Origin: an uncultured Salinimicrobium sp.
GTDB taxonomy: Bacteria; Bacteroidota; Bacteroidia; Flavobacteriales; Flavobacteriaceae
DNA length: 10,375 nt
NCBI GenBank assembly: GCA_946887025.1
Contig: CAMPJY010000102.1
Location: 1-10,375, forward strand
Direction of reading: 5' to 3'
A program made the translations under genes and the position numbers. Below are positions 1-7,131 of the stretch, piece after piece; positions within the stretch are counted from its first letter, which is position 1, and the number at the start of each line of letters is the position of its first letter. The notes below the pieces were generated by a model. It worked only from the letters and a program-made list of their open reading frames with translations, searched no databases and had not been told where the DNA came from.

Positions 1-2
1 TG

Positions 3-2078
3 GATTTTCAGTTGGAGGAGAATCTCGAGTTGCTAGGGGAAGTGGTGCTGGAGGCCGATGCCCTGGAAAATGTGGAAGAGACAAATACTGGAGTGGACCA
101 GATAAACGTAAAGGAAATTAAAAATATTCCTATGGTGCTTGGGGAACGGGATATCCTGAAGGTGGCAACCACCCTTCCCGGGATATCCACGGCGGGAGAA
201 GGGGCAGCTGGGTTTAATGTCCGAGGAGGAAAGGCAGACCAAAATTTGATACTCCTCGACGAGGCTGTGCTTTATAATCCCTCACATTTTTTTGGAATTT
301 TCTCTGCCCTGAACCCTTTCACTTCGGGGGAGGTTAATATCTACAAGGGGAGTATGCCTGCCGAATATGGAGGACGCCTCTCCTCCGTATTTGATATTAA
401 AACCAGAGATGCCAATATCCAGCAGTTTGCCGGGGAGGCCTCCATAGGACCGGTTACCAGCAATCTGGCCCTGGAGGTGCCGATCATTAAGGGGAAATCA
501 GGATTGCTGGTCGGGGGTAGGAGTACCTATTCCGACTGGATACTTAAAAGTCTGGACGAGGAAAGCCTGAAGAATAGCACCGCTGCTTTCTATGATATTG
601 TAGCAAAGTATAATCATATTATTAATGACAGGAGCGAAGTGGAGGCAACAGGATATTATAGCAAGGACAGGTTCAGTATCACCTCCGACTCTCTGTATAG
701 CTACAGCAACCGCCTGCTTACCCTTCGATACAACCGGAGTTTCAACTCCAGAAACAAAGGGAGCCTGATCTTAACTAATAGCGATTACAGGTTTAACGTT
801 GATTATGAGAGCAATTTTGACAACAATTTCACCTCGGGGTATGGCATCAACGAAACCGAGTTGAAGCTGAATCTTGATTATAAATTAAATGAAAAACATC
901 AGTTCAACTATGGCGTTGCCAGCAAACTGTATCTGATCGAACCCGGAAGTCTGGAATCTTTAGGTTCGGAATCGACGGTTGAGTACATGGATATTCCTCA
1001 GGAAAAAGGACTGGAATCTGCGGTATACGTATCTGATGATTTCAAGGTTGATGAGAAATTCTCCATTACGGCCGGCCTCAGGTACTCCTGGTTTGCTGCC
1101 CTGGGTAAAGGCACAGAGAATATTTATGAAGAGGGGAAACCAAAAAATGAGGCTACACTTCTTGAAACCATTTCTTATGGGAGAAACGAGATTATGCAAT
1201 CGTATGGAGGCCTTTCCGCAAGACTTTCCGCCCGATACCTGCTGTTGCCCGACCTTTCCCTTAAGGCAAGTTATAACAACAATTTTCAATATATCCATAC
1301 CTTAACCAATAACACCACGATTTCCCCTACCGATATGTACAAACTCTCCTCCCGGAATATAAAGCCACAGCGAGGGCAACAGGTGTCACTGGGGCTTTAT
1401 AAAAATTTTCTGGAGAATACTTATGAGGTAAGTCTCGAGAGTTACTATAAAAAATCCCGGAACAGCCTGGATTTTAAAGTTGGCGCCCAGTTATTTCTCA
1501 ACCAGCAGATAGAATCAGAGGTGCTCCAGGGGGACGGCAAATCCTATGGGATAGAATTACTGCTGAAGAAAACCAAAGGTGATCTGAACGGCTGGATCGG
1601 GTATAGTTACAATCGTTCCCTGCTGCGGCTTGACAGCGAATTCCCGGAAGAGAGGGTCAATGATGGGGAATATTTCCCGTCCAATTTTGATAAGCCTCAT
1701 GATTTCAGTTTTGTCGGAAATTATAAATTTACCAAGCGCTACAGCATGTCAGCGAATTTCATCTATCAGACCGGCCGCCCGGTTACCTTCCCGGTTGGGA
1801 AATATGAGTTCAATGGTGCAGAATTCGTGGTGTATAGTGATAGAAACGAATTCAGGATTCCTGACTACTTCCGGCTGGACCTGAGTCTGAACATTGAAGG
1901 AAACCATAAGATTGCAAAGCTCGCCCACAGTTTCTGGAATATTTCAGTATATAACGTCTTGGGCCGCAATAACCCGTATTCGGTGTTCTTTGTTACCGAG
2001 AATGGGGAGGTGCAGGCGCTGCAGAGTTCCATTTTCTCGGTCCCGGTACCCACTATCAGCTATAATATCAAATTTTAG
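3..2078 (+). CDS. TonB-dependent outer-membrane receptor, 5'-truncated
   Basis: This is the C-terminal 691 residues of a TonB-dependent receptor. Such proteins are outer-membrane barrels that import a ligand using energy passed on by TonB. The reading frame is open to the window edge, so the signal peptide and the usual N-terminal carboxypeptidase-like domain are missing; the TTG at 12 is an internal codon, not a start. A plug domain fills about the first 150 residues, with GFNVRGG (about 70-76) followed by NLILLDEAV, and YKGSMPAEYGGRLSSV (about 114-129). The rest is beta-barrel with alternating aromatic residues, ending in ISYNIKF; a terminal Phe is usual for proteins inserted by BamA. The plug wording (IPMVLGERDILKVATTLPG) matches my recollection of receptors paired with DUF4249 lipoproteins, and such a gene follows 21 bp downstream. 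The ligand cannot be read from the sequence. Confidence is high for the family and low for the substrate. Confidence 0.95.
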   Translation, partial: DFQLEENLELLGEVVLEADALENVEETNTGVDQINVKEIKNIPMVLGERDILKVATTLPGISTAGEGAAGFNVRGGKADQNLILLDEAVLYNPSHFFGIFSALNPFTSGEVNIYKGSMPAEYGGRLSSVFDIKTRDANIQQFAGEASIGPVTSNLALEVPIIKGKSGLLVGGRSTYSDWILKSLDEESLKNSTAAFYDIVAKYNHIINDRSEVEATGYYSKDRFSITSDSLYSYSNRLLTLRYNRSFNSRNKGSLILTNSDYRFNVDYESNFDNNFTSGYGINETELKLNLDYKLNEKHQFNYGVASKLYLIEPGSLESLGSESTVEYMDIPQEKGLESAVYVSDDFKVDEKFSITAGLRYSWFAALGKGTENIYEEGKPKNEATLLETISYGRNEIMQSYGGLSARLSARYLLLPDLSLKASYNNNFQYIHTLTNNTTISPTDMYKLSSRNIKPQRGQQVSLGLYKNFLENTYEVSLESYYKKSRNSLDFKVGAQLFLNQQIESEVLQGDGKSYGIELLLKKTKGDLNGWIGYSYNRSLLRLDSEFPEERVNDGEYFPSNFDKPHDFSFVGNYKFTKRYSMSANFIYQTGRPVTFPVGKYEFNGAEFVVYSDRNEFRIPDYFRLDLSLNIEGNHKIAKLAHSFWNISVYNVLGRNNPYSVFFVTENGEVQALQSSIFSVPVPTISYNIKF

Positions 2079-2099
2079 TCTCAGGCAATTCAAGACATT

Positions 2100-3263
2100 A
2101 TGTTCAACAATCCAATCAATAAAATCCTGTTCTTTCTATCATTTATCCTTTGTGCCACATCCTGCGTTGAGCCCATAGAACTGGAGTCTGAAAGCAGTTT
2201 TAAAAACATGCTGGTAGTGGAAGGGACCGTTACGGATGAGCTTATGCGGCACCAGGTAAAACTTACCCGCACCTATCCCCTGGAGGAAGCTCATGCTTCG
2301 GTAGAAAGCAATGCCAGAGTTAGCGTTATTGAAAATGGGGGCAGGGAATTTCTTTTCCAGGAGGAAGAACCAGGAATCTATGTTTCCGTTCAGGAATTTA
2401 AGGCTGAGGCTGGAAATAATTATGTTCTTCGAATCGTTACAGCTGACGGGAATACCTATGAATCCGATCCTGCTGCACTGGTTCCCAGTGCTCCCATAGG
2501 CGATGTGGAACCTGTTTTCGTTAGCAATGATGATGGTTCCACAGGGGTGGCTATGGTGCTCGAGGGAACGGAGAATCAGGGAGAAGCCTCATTTTATCGA
2601 TATACCTATGAGGAAACTTTCAAGATTGTTTCCCCCTATTTCAAGTACTACGATTTCGAAATACAGGGAGATACCATCATTGCGGTACCAAAAATGCGGG
2701 AGGAATATATTTGCTACAGGACCGAAATTTCACAGGAAGTAGTGATTGCCAATACAGGATTTCTGAGTGAGGATAAGGTAAACGGATTAATGGTCAATTT
2801 CATCGAAAAAGGCGATCCGAAAATGTCCCATCGCTACAGCATTCTGGTAAGGCAGTATGGAATAACTCCTGAAGCTTACAGGTTCTATGAAACCCTGAAG
2901 AATCTATCTGAGTCGGAAAGTCTGTTTTCCCAAATCCAGCCTGGTCACATTCCGGGAAATGTGCATTCAATGGAGGATTCTTCTGAAAATATTCTCGGTT
3001 TTTTCAGCGTCTCGCAGGTTAGCACGAAAAGGGCCTTTTTCAGTTTCAGCGATTTTTTTGATAAGAACTTGACCAGGCCTCCTTTTATTGCACCTTGTGA
3101 ACCTGTCAAATATCCACTAGACCTGACTATTCAGTTACTCAGGGAGGGCAGTGTGAAATATTTTAATCATGATCCTGCTGCTGGAAATTCAGTTATTAGA
3201 AGCGCCTGTGTTGATTGTACCCTTTCAGGGACCAATGTGGTTCCGGAATTTTGGGAAGAATAA
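2100..3263 (+). CDS. DUF4249 family lipoprotein
   Basis: This 387-residue protein matches the DUF4249 lipoproteins of Bacteroidota, whose function is unknown and which are commonly encoded next to a TonB-dependent receptor. Residues 1-21 form a lipoprotein signal peptide: K8, a hydrophobic run, then A-T-S before Cys22, the likely lipidated residue. The mature start (CVEPIELESE) runs into NMLVVEGTVTDE (about 36-47), which reads as a beta-sandwich 'binding domain' opening. The C-terminus has the family-like CVDCTLSGTNVVPEFW, with paired cysteines and a final aromatic just before the end. The ATG at 2100 lies 21 bp after the receptor stop and the next gene begins 14 bp after this stop, so the three genes are probably co-transcribed. 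By analogy with SusD-type partners it may sit at the outer face and help deliver ligand to the receptor; that role is inferred, as there is no SusD similarity that I can see. Confidence 0.9.
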   Translation: MFNNPINKILFFLSFILCATSCVEPIELESESSFKNMLVVEGTVTDELMRHQVKLTRTYPLEEAHASVESNARVSVIENGGREFLFQEEEPGIYVSVQEFKAEAGNNYVLRIVTADGNTYESDPAALVPSAPIGDVEPVFVSNDDGSTGVAMVLEGTENQGEASFYRYTYEETFKIVSPYFKYYDFEIQGDTIIAVPKMREEYICYRTEISQEVVIANTGFLSEDKVNGLMVNFIEKGDPKMSHRYSILVRQYGITPEAYRFYETLKNLSESESLFSQIQPGHIPGNVHSMEDSSENILGFFSVSQVSTKRAFFSFSDFFDKNLTRPPFIAPCEPVKYPLDLTIQLLREGSVKYFNHDPAAGNSVIRSACVDCTLSGTNVVPEFWEE

Positions 3264-3277
3264 AAATTGGAATTAAT

Positions 3278-5035
3278 ATGAAAAGATTACTTATACTAGC
3301 TTCCCTCTTTATCAATTCCGCTGTTGTGGGACAAGTCCGGGTCCCGGGGGAGGAAATCCTGCAGGCTATAGAGGACACCCCTCAGGAAGAGGTTTTTGTA
3401 CATTACAACTCTTCGCTACTTTTTGTAGGGGAGTATCTCTACTACAGGCTCTACTGCCTTAATTCAGAAACAGAAAATTTAAGTCAGCTCAGTAAAATTG
3501 CCTATGTGGAGCTCGTGGGAGAGGAGGGGAAACCTGTATTCCGGCATAAGCTTGCGCTGGATGCAGGGGTAGGACAGGGAGATTTTTTCATTCCCCCGTC
3601 CGTGCCTTCAGGAAATTATAAATTGCTGGGTTATACTAGGTGGATGCTGAATGGGGAGGAACAACAGTTCTTCAGTGGAGAGCTTGTCATAATAAATCCA
3701 TACAACAATGCTCAGGACGCTCTTCTTAGTGGGAAAACAACGCCACAAGGAGAGGGATTTGATGGTGGTGCAGAAAAGGGGCAGTCTGTCAACGCGTCCG
3801 ATAAGCTTCAGAGCCCTTCCGGCCTGCGTACTGATGCTGGAACTTATGGCAGAAGGGAGAAAGTCACTGCGACCCTGGAGGGGCTTGATCCTGAAGGAAA
3901 TTATTCACTTTCCGTTCGAAAATTGGAACCGATCCAGGTTCCAGTAATGAAATCAGGAAATAGTGCCGTGGATAAAACTTCTACCCCTTTTTCTCCAGAG
4001 ATCAAATCTGCAGTATGGCTCCCTGAAATGCGGGGTGAACTTTTTACCGGAGTGATAATTCCGAGGGAGGGTAGTATAAATGCTTCCCCTGCAAATAAGG
4101 CGGTATCCCTTTCCATTCCCGATGAGGATTATATTCTGAGAATCTCAGGAACGGATGAAAAAGGCAGGTTCTTCTTCAATGTCCAGGATCTGAATTTGGA
4201 GGAGGAGGCCATAATACAGGTGCTGGGGGAAGACAGGGAGAAATTTGAAGTTAAACTCCAGGAATTTCCCGCCATTGACTATTCTCGTCTTGATTTTGGA
4301 AATTTCCTACTTACACCTGCCATGAAGGATATGATTATTGCCCGAAGCGTCTACAATCAGGTGGAGAATGCTTATTTTGAGGCCAAACCCGACACTCTCA
4401 AGCTGAAACCTGAGGCACCTCCTTTTTACGGGCAGGGAATGCAGGTGTACCAGCTGGATGAATATACTCGATTTAAGACTGTCAAGGAAACATTTGTTGA
4501 AATTATAAAATTCGCCAGTATCGGAAAGGATGCCACAGGAGACGATGTGATCAACATGGTTGGAATAAACCAGACTGTACCCTCTTCCCTGCCCCCATTG
4601 CTGATCGTAGATGGGGTACAGGTGCAGGAGCAGGGGGATTTCATCAACTATCCCGCTGAGAGAATAAAGAGCATAGGCATCCTTAGGGACAAATACTTCC
4701 TGGGGGCGGAGGTTTTCCAGGGGATAGTTGATGTGGAAACCCTGGAGGGCAATTTCAATGTCGGCCGTAATAAGGAATACCTGCACTCCCTCAATCTGTT
4801 GAGACCTGAACCCAAAAAATATTATTTCCGACAAAATTATTCAGGGGAAAACAATAAATTCCGGATACCGGATTTCCGGACCCAGCTGTTGTGGGATCCG
4901 GAGGTAGACTTACATTCTGCGCCTACTGTCGAATTTTTTACTTCTGATATTTCTGGAGATTATCAACTAAGCCTTGAAGGCTTTACCTCCGAGGGAGAGG
5001 CTGTTTCTTATAGAAAAATGATAAAAGTTGAGTAG
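3278..5035 (+). CDS. Secreted MG2-like protein with a plug-like C-terminal segment
   Basis: This is a 585-residue exported protein of uncharacterised function. The ATG at 3278 is chosen because it gives a clean signal peptide (MKRLLILASLFINSAVVG, then Gln19) and sits 14 bp after the preceding stop; the in-frame TTG at 3215 would put 21 unlikely residues in front and overlap the previous gene. Residues about 37-145 (EEVFVHYNSSLLFVGEYLYYRLY ... SGNYKLLGYTRWM) resemble the MG2 beta-sandwich of alpha-2-macroglobulin-like proteins common in Bacteroidota. The middle (about 150-430) is less conserved, with a low-complexity Gly/Ser/Lys stretch near 155-195. Residues about 438-495 (PPLLIVDGVQV ... ERIKSIGILRDK ... 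GIVDVETLEG) look like part of a TonB receptor plug domain, yet no barrel follows. The last 30 residues (FFTSDISGDYQLSLEG) read as a further beta-sandwich strand set. Its position suggests that it works with the receptor and DUF4249 lipoprotein in the envelope. Confidence 0.85.
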   Translation: MKRLLILASLFINSAVVGQVRVPGEEILQAIEDTPQEEVFVHYNSSLLFVGEYLYYRLYCLNSETENLSQLSKIAYVELVGEEGKPVFRHKLALDAGVGQGDFFIPPSVPSGNYKLLGYTRWMLNGEEQQFFSGELVIINPYNNAQDALLSGKTTPQGEGFDGGAEKGQSVNASDKLQSPSGLRTDAGTYGRREKVTATLEGLDPEGNYSLSVRKLEPIQVPVMKSGNSAVDKTSTPFSPEIKSAVWLPEMRGELFTGVIIPREGSINASPANKAVSLSIPDEDYILRISGTDEKGRFFFNVQDLNLEEEAIIQVLGEDREKFEVKLQEFPAIDYSRLDFGNFLLTPAMKDMIIARSVYNQVENAYFEAKPDTLKLKPEAPPFYGQGMQVYQLDEYTRFKTVKETFVEIIKFASIGKDATGDDVINMVGINQTVPSSLPPLLIVDGVQVQEQGDFINYPAERIKSIGILRDKYFLGAEVFQGIVDVETLEGNFNVGRNKEYLHSLNLLRPEPKKYYFRQNYSGENNKFRIPDFRTQLLWDPEVDLHSAPTVEFFTSDISGDYQLSLEGFTSEGEAVSYRKMIKVE

Positions 5036-5050
5036 AGTTTTTTCTTAGCG

Positions 5051-5096
5051 CGACATAATGGCATAGTTTTTTAGTTTAAATCAGACGGATTGTCAG
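5051..5096 (+). promoter_or_regulatory. Possible activator half-sites upstream of the hsp20 promoter
   Basis: Two short elements lie 12-60 bp upstream of the sigma-54-like promoter: an imperfect dyad CGACA-TAA-TGGCA at 5051-5063 and TGTCAG at 5091-5096. Both resemble halves of an ideal TGACA-N-TGTCA palindrome (four of five bases in each half of the first, five of five in the second). Sigma-54 promoters need an upstream enhancer-binding protein, so such sites would make sense here. The match is weak, the dyad is imperfect, and the assignment is an inference. Confidence 0.25.
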
Positions 5097-5107
5097 TAAT
5101 TTCTCAT

Positions 5108-5123
5108 TGGTATCCAATTTGCC
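5108..5123 (+). promoter_or_regulatory. Sigma-54-like (RpoN) promoter of the hsp20 gene
   Basis: The sequence TGGTATCCAATTTGCC has the diagnostic GG (5109-5110) and GC (5121-5122) separated by exactly 10 bases, as in the -24/-12 consensus TGGCAC-N5-TTGC. Transcription would start near 5133-5135, leaving a leader of about 40 bases before the ATG at 5173. No Bacteroidota sigma-A promoter (TTG with TAnnTTTG at about 19 bp spacing) fits as well in this 137-bp gap, and no CIRCE element (the HrcA operator) is present. Sigma-54 control has been reported for the E. coli small heat shock gene ibpB, so the arrangement is plausible. Confidence 0.55.
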
Positions 5124-5172
5124 TAATGTAGGATGTATTGACATCTAAGTAGAACTTTAAAAACATAATATT

Positions 5173-5616
5173 ATGAACTTAATTAAAAGAAACCCCGAAA
5201 ACTGGCTGCCATCTGTTTTTGACGACATGTTCAGGAACGACTGGCTGGGAGGAACAACAGGAGTTAACAGAGTAGGAACCAGTATTCCTGCCGTGAATAT
5301 TCAGGAGACTGACGACTTTTTCATGGTCGAGGTTGCTGCTCCGGGAAAATCCAGGGAAGATTTTCAGATCGAACTGGATAACGACCTGCTGACCATCTCC
5401 TCTGAAGATCAAAAGGAGAATGAAGTGAAGGATAACTCCGGGAAGTATACCCGAAAAGAATTCAGCTACAGCAGTTTCAGACGTAGCTTCAGTCTTCCTG
5501 AAAGCGTGGACATCGAAAGAATTGGTGCCTCCTATAAGAATGGCGTTCTTGAGATCAGCCTTCCTAAAAAGGAAGAAGCCAAGCCACAGCCAAAAAGAAT
5601 GATCGAGATAGCCTAA
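5173..5616 (+). CDS. Small heat shock protein, Hsp20/alpha-crystallin family
   Basis: This 147-residue ATP-independent chaperone would bind unfolding cytoplasmic proteins during stress and hold them for refolding by the DnaK and ClpB machines. The length is normal for bacterial Hsp20. The N-terminal arm (1-35) includes NWLPSVFDDMF, typical of the family. The alpha-crystallin domain covers about 36-133: PAVNIQETDDFFMVEVAAPG (39-58), FQIELDNDLLTIS (64-76), and the signature A-S-Y-K-N-G-V-L-E-I-S-L-P-K (119-132). The tail carries I-E-I at 144-146, the IXI motif that docks onto a neighbouring subunit when the oligomer forms. It stands alone: 137 bp separate it from the upstream operon, a sigma-54-like promoter lies at 5108-5123, and a strong hairpin terminator follows 19 bp after the stop. 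Assignment is secure; regulation is inferred. Confidence 0.97.
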   Translation: MNLIKRNPENWLPSVFDDMFRNDWLGGTTGVNRVGTSIPAVNIQETDDFFMVEVAAPGKSREDFQIELDNDLLTISSEDQKENEVKDNSGKYTRKEFSYSSFRRSFSLPESVDIERIGASYKNGVLEISLPKKEEAKPQPKRMIEIA

Positions 5617-5635
5617 GGCTGATCCCGTCTTAAAG

Positions 5636-5664
5636 AAAAGGCTCCTGCTCAGGAGCCTTTTTTT
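5636..5664. terminator. Intrinsic terminator between convergent genes, probably bidirectional
   Basis: A 12-bp perfect stem (5636-5647 with 5650-5661, core GGCTCCTG/CAGGAGCC; the last closing pair probably opens to give a four-base loop) is followed on the plus strand by a T run to 5664, ending hsp20. On the minus strand it is followed by TTTTC and then TTTA, giving a shorter U-rich tract that could end the opposite gene, whose TAA stop (5663-5665) overlaps the plus-strand T run. Confidence 0.92.
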
Positions 5665-6880
5665 ATTGCCTGCTGATAACTATCCAGCGATTCCCGTCGC
5701 TCTGTATGGTCAGGCGTTCCCCTTCCGAAATTCCGGTAACCACACTCGCTGGACCTACATCCCAGATATCGTCTCCGTTCAGGAAATTGAAGCCCTTGGT
5801 CGAAATCCCGTTCCACCCCAGCAACACGAGTATCCTTCCTTTATTTAAAGAGGCATCGGGTATAGTAATGGAACCTACAGCCCCATCGATCCTGAGGGTG
5901 TGGGTATCATCCGATATCATAAAATTCCCTGTTGCCGAACCTGTAGCGGAAAATTCAAGTCTATTGGCATAAGTCCATCGCACCAGCCCCTCCTCATCCT
6001 GCCTCAGGATCTGGTTTTTACTTCCCCTTTCCGAGGGCAACACGTAATGCTGGTCGAAAACCGATCCTATCGCTAGTCGGCCTGCAAAGTATCCTGCAAA
6101 GACCTTTTCCGGATCGCTGCCCCAGGCAATGCTATAAAGGCCATACGCATATCCCGTACCCAGCGGAGTGCCAATTTCCGTGTAAATCCCGTAGTGGTTT
6201 TTGGAAGCACCGTAGGTTCGTCCAGCCTTGTTATAAATGCCGTACAGCTCTTCCACACTGTTCTGGTAAACTTCGTTGTAGATCCCATAATGCACCCCTT
6301 TCCCGGCAGCACTTACGTTGGTTTTGAGGCCATATTTCCTGTCGTTGGTAAGGCTTCGGTTATTAGAGAAAATCCCGTAGGTGACGTTATCCGGAGAAGA
6401 GCTGGAGTTGTCGATCTCCATGGCGGTTCTGATGGTGTGATCAGTTTCTGCATTCAGGACAACCTTTAATTTCGCATCCGGACTTTCCCCGCCTATGCCT
6501 ATGTTGCCAGATCGATAAATTCCTTCCTGCACCCCTTCGGCGGGAAGACTGGTACCTTCTTTATAAAAGTTGAATAAGGTGGTATGGGAAACCGAAGTCC
6601 AGCCTGAGGTAGCTGAATTCCAGTAATAGAAGCCTCTGGGAAAGCCTTTCATCTCCGTTTTCAGGTACACCAGCATCCCATCCTGGGCCACGCCAGGTTT
6701 GGTGGTGGGGAAATTTTCAATCCGGGGGATCAGGATTCCATCGGTGATCTCTGGCGCCAGTGGATTGGAAATATAAATATCCAGCAGCGCCTTAGGATCA
6801 GTGGTATTAATTCCCACCTGTCCCTCCGAGCTGCCGATAAGGCAAAAAAATAACCACACGAAACAACAAATTCTTCTCAC
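5663..6880 (-). CDS. Secreted repeat protein of the 'VGINTTDP' surface type
   Basis: This 405-residue exported protein has unknown function. Residues 1-20 are a signal peptide (RR, then a hydrophobic run ending S-S-E-G) and the mature protein starts QVGINTTDPKALLDIY, an opening common in flavobacterial cell-surface and tail-fibre-like proteins. A second such unit, NIGIGGESPDAKLKV, is at about 126-140. Residues about 166-265 hold a repeat region with Y-G-[IL] at 168, 183, 198, 213, 230 and 246, and a Y-G-A at 223; the first four are exactly 15 residues apart. The C-terminus (about 310-405; SITIPDASLNKGRILVL ... LTIQSDGNRWIVIS) is beta-rich and resembles terminal domains of phage or surface fibres. 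No type IX secretion C-terminal domain is visible. The start is GTG; no in-frame ATG gives the signal peptide. It is single, divergent from the GlmU-like gene and convergent with hsp20. A role in adhesion or surface display is inferred. Confidence 0.85.
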   Translation of the reverse strand: MRRICCFVWLFFCLIGSSEGQVGINTTDPKALLDIYISNPLAPEITDGILIPRIENFPTTKPGVAQDGMLVYLKTEMKGFPRGFYYWNSATSGWTSVSHTTLFNFYKEGTSLPAEGVQEGIYRSGNIGIGGESPDAKLKVVLNAETDHTIRTAMEIDNSSSSPDNVTYGIFSNNRSLTNDRKYGLKTNVSAAGKGVHYGIYNEVYQNSVEELYGIYNKAGRTYGASKNHYGIYTEIGTPLGTGYAYGLYSIAWGSDPEKVFAGYFAGRLAIGSVFDQHYVLPSERGSKNQILRQDEEGLVRWTYANRLEFSATGSATGNFMISDDTHTLRIDGAVGSITIPDASLNKGRILVLLGWNGISTKGFNFLNGDDIWDVGPASVVTGISEGERLTIQSDGNRWIVISRQ

Positions 6881-7016
6881 GATATGAGTTTTAACGGGAG
6901 GGCGAATTTGTGCGAGTGGAATTTTAAATTTATGAAATAAATTGAGATTAAGCTATTGGGTTTCAGAAAAATATATTGTTAAAGTTGTTCCTGATGATTA
7001 CATATATAAAGGTGCC

Positions 7017-7049
7017 AGATTTAACAGATTTCTGAAATCTGTTAAGTCT
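7017..7049. repeat. Near-perfect palindrome, copy 1 of a two-copy repeat family
   Basis: Arms TTAACAGATTTC (7021-7032) and GAAATCTGTTAA (7034-7045) are perfectly complementary around a single central T at 7033. One T-G wobble and three further pairs (AGA/TCT) extend the stem to 16 positions. No T run follows on either strand, so it is not a plain terminator. It lies in the gap between divergent genes, 136 bp from one start and 82 bp from the other. The right arm is related to the one at 10334-10349 (copy 2). It could be an operator, or a REP-like dispersed element. Confidence 0.85.
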
Positions 7050-7105
7050 TTCCTGAAGTGGTGGAGAAAAACGATTAGGGATTAAATTTTTTTTTCTCAT
7101 AATTG

Positions 7106-7113
7106 TACCTTTA
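7106..7113 (+). promoter_or_regulatory. Possible -7 element for the GlmU-like gene
   Basis: TACCTTTA matches the Bacteroidota -7 consensus TAnnTTTG except for the last base and lies 18 bp before the ATG at 7132. No TTG was found at the expected -33 position, which is occupied by an A/T-rich run, so this is a weak candidate. The leader would be very short. Confidence 0.3.
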
Positions 7114-7131
7114 CCCCTTAAATCAGATTAT

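Noticed and set aside
960..1298. Opposing frames of about 110 codons on both strands inside the receptor gene
   Set aside because: Both overlap the TonB receptor barrel and have composition typical of shadow frames.
3215..3277. Upstream TTG start for the MG2-like gene
   Set aside because: It would overlap the DUF4249 gene and put 21 polar residues before a clear signal peptide beginning at the ATG at 3278.
4307..4834. 175-codon open frame on the minus strand
   Set aside because: It lies wholly inside the well-supported third operon gene, has no family-like motifs, no signal peptide and no upstream site; it is a shadow of the coding strand.
5036..5172. CIRCE operator (HrcA) upstream of hsp20
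   Set aside because: No TTAGCACTC/GAGTGCTAA inverted repeat is present in the gap.
5663..5900. Type IX secretion C-terminal sorting domain in the surface protein
   Set aside because: The last 90 residues lack the usual conserved pattern of the sorting domain (such as a PNP-type opening and a terminal K-hydrophobic strand); they read as a fibre-like terminal domain instead.
7017..7049. Intrinsic terminator
   Set aside because: The stem is strong but AT-rich, and no T run follows on either strand; it also lies between divergent gene starts.
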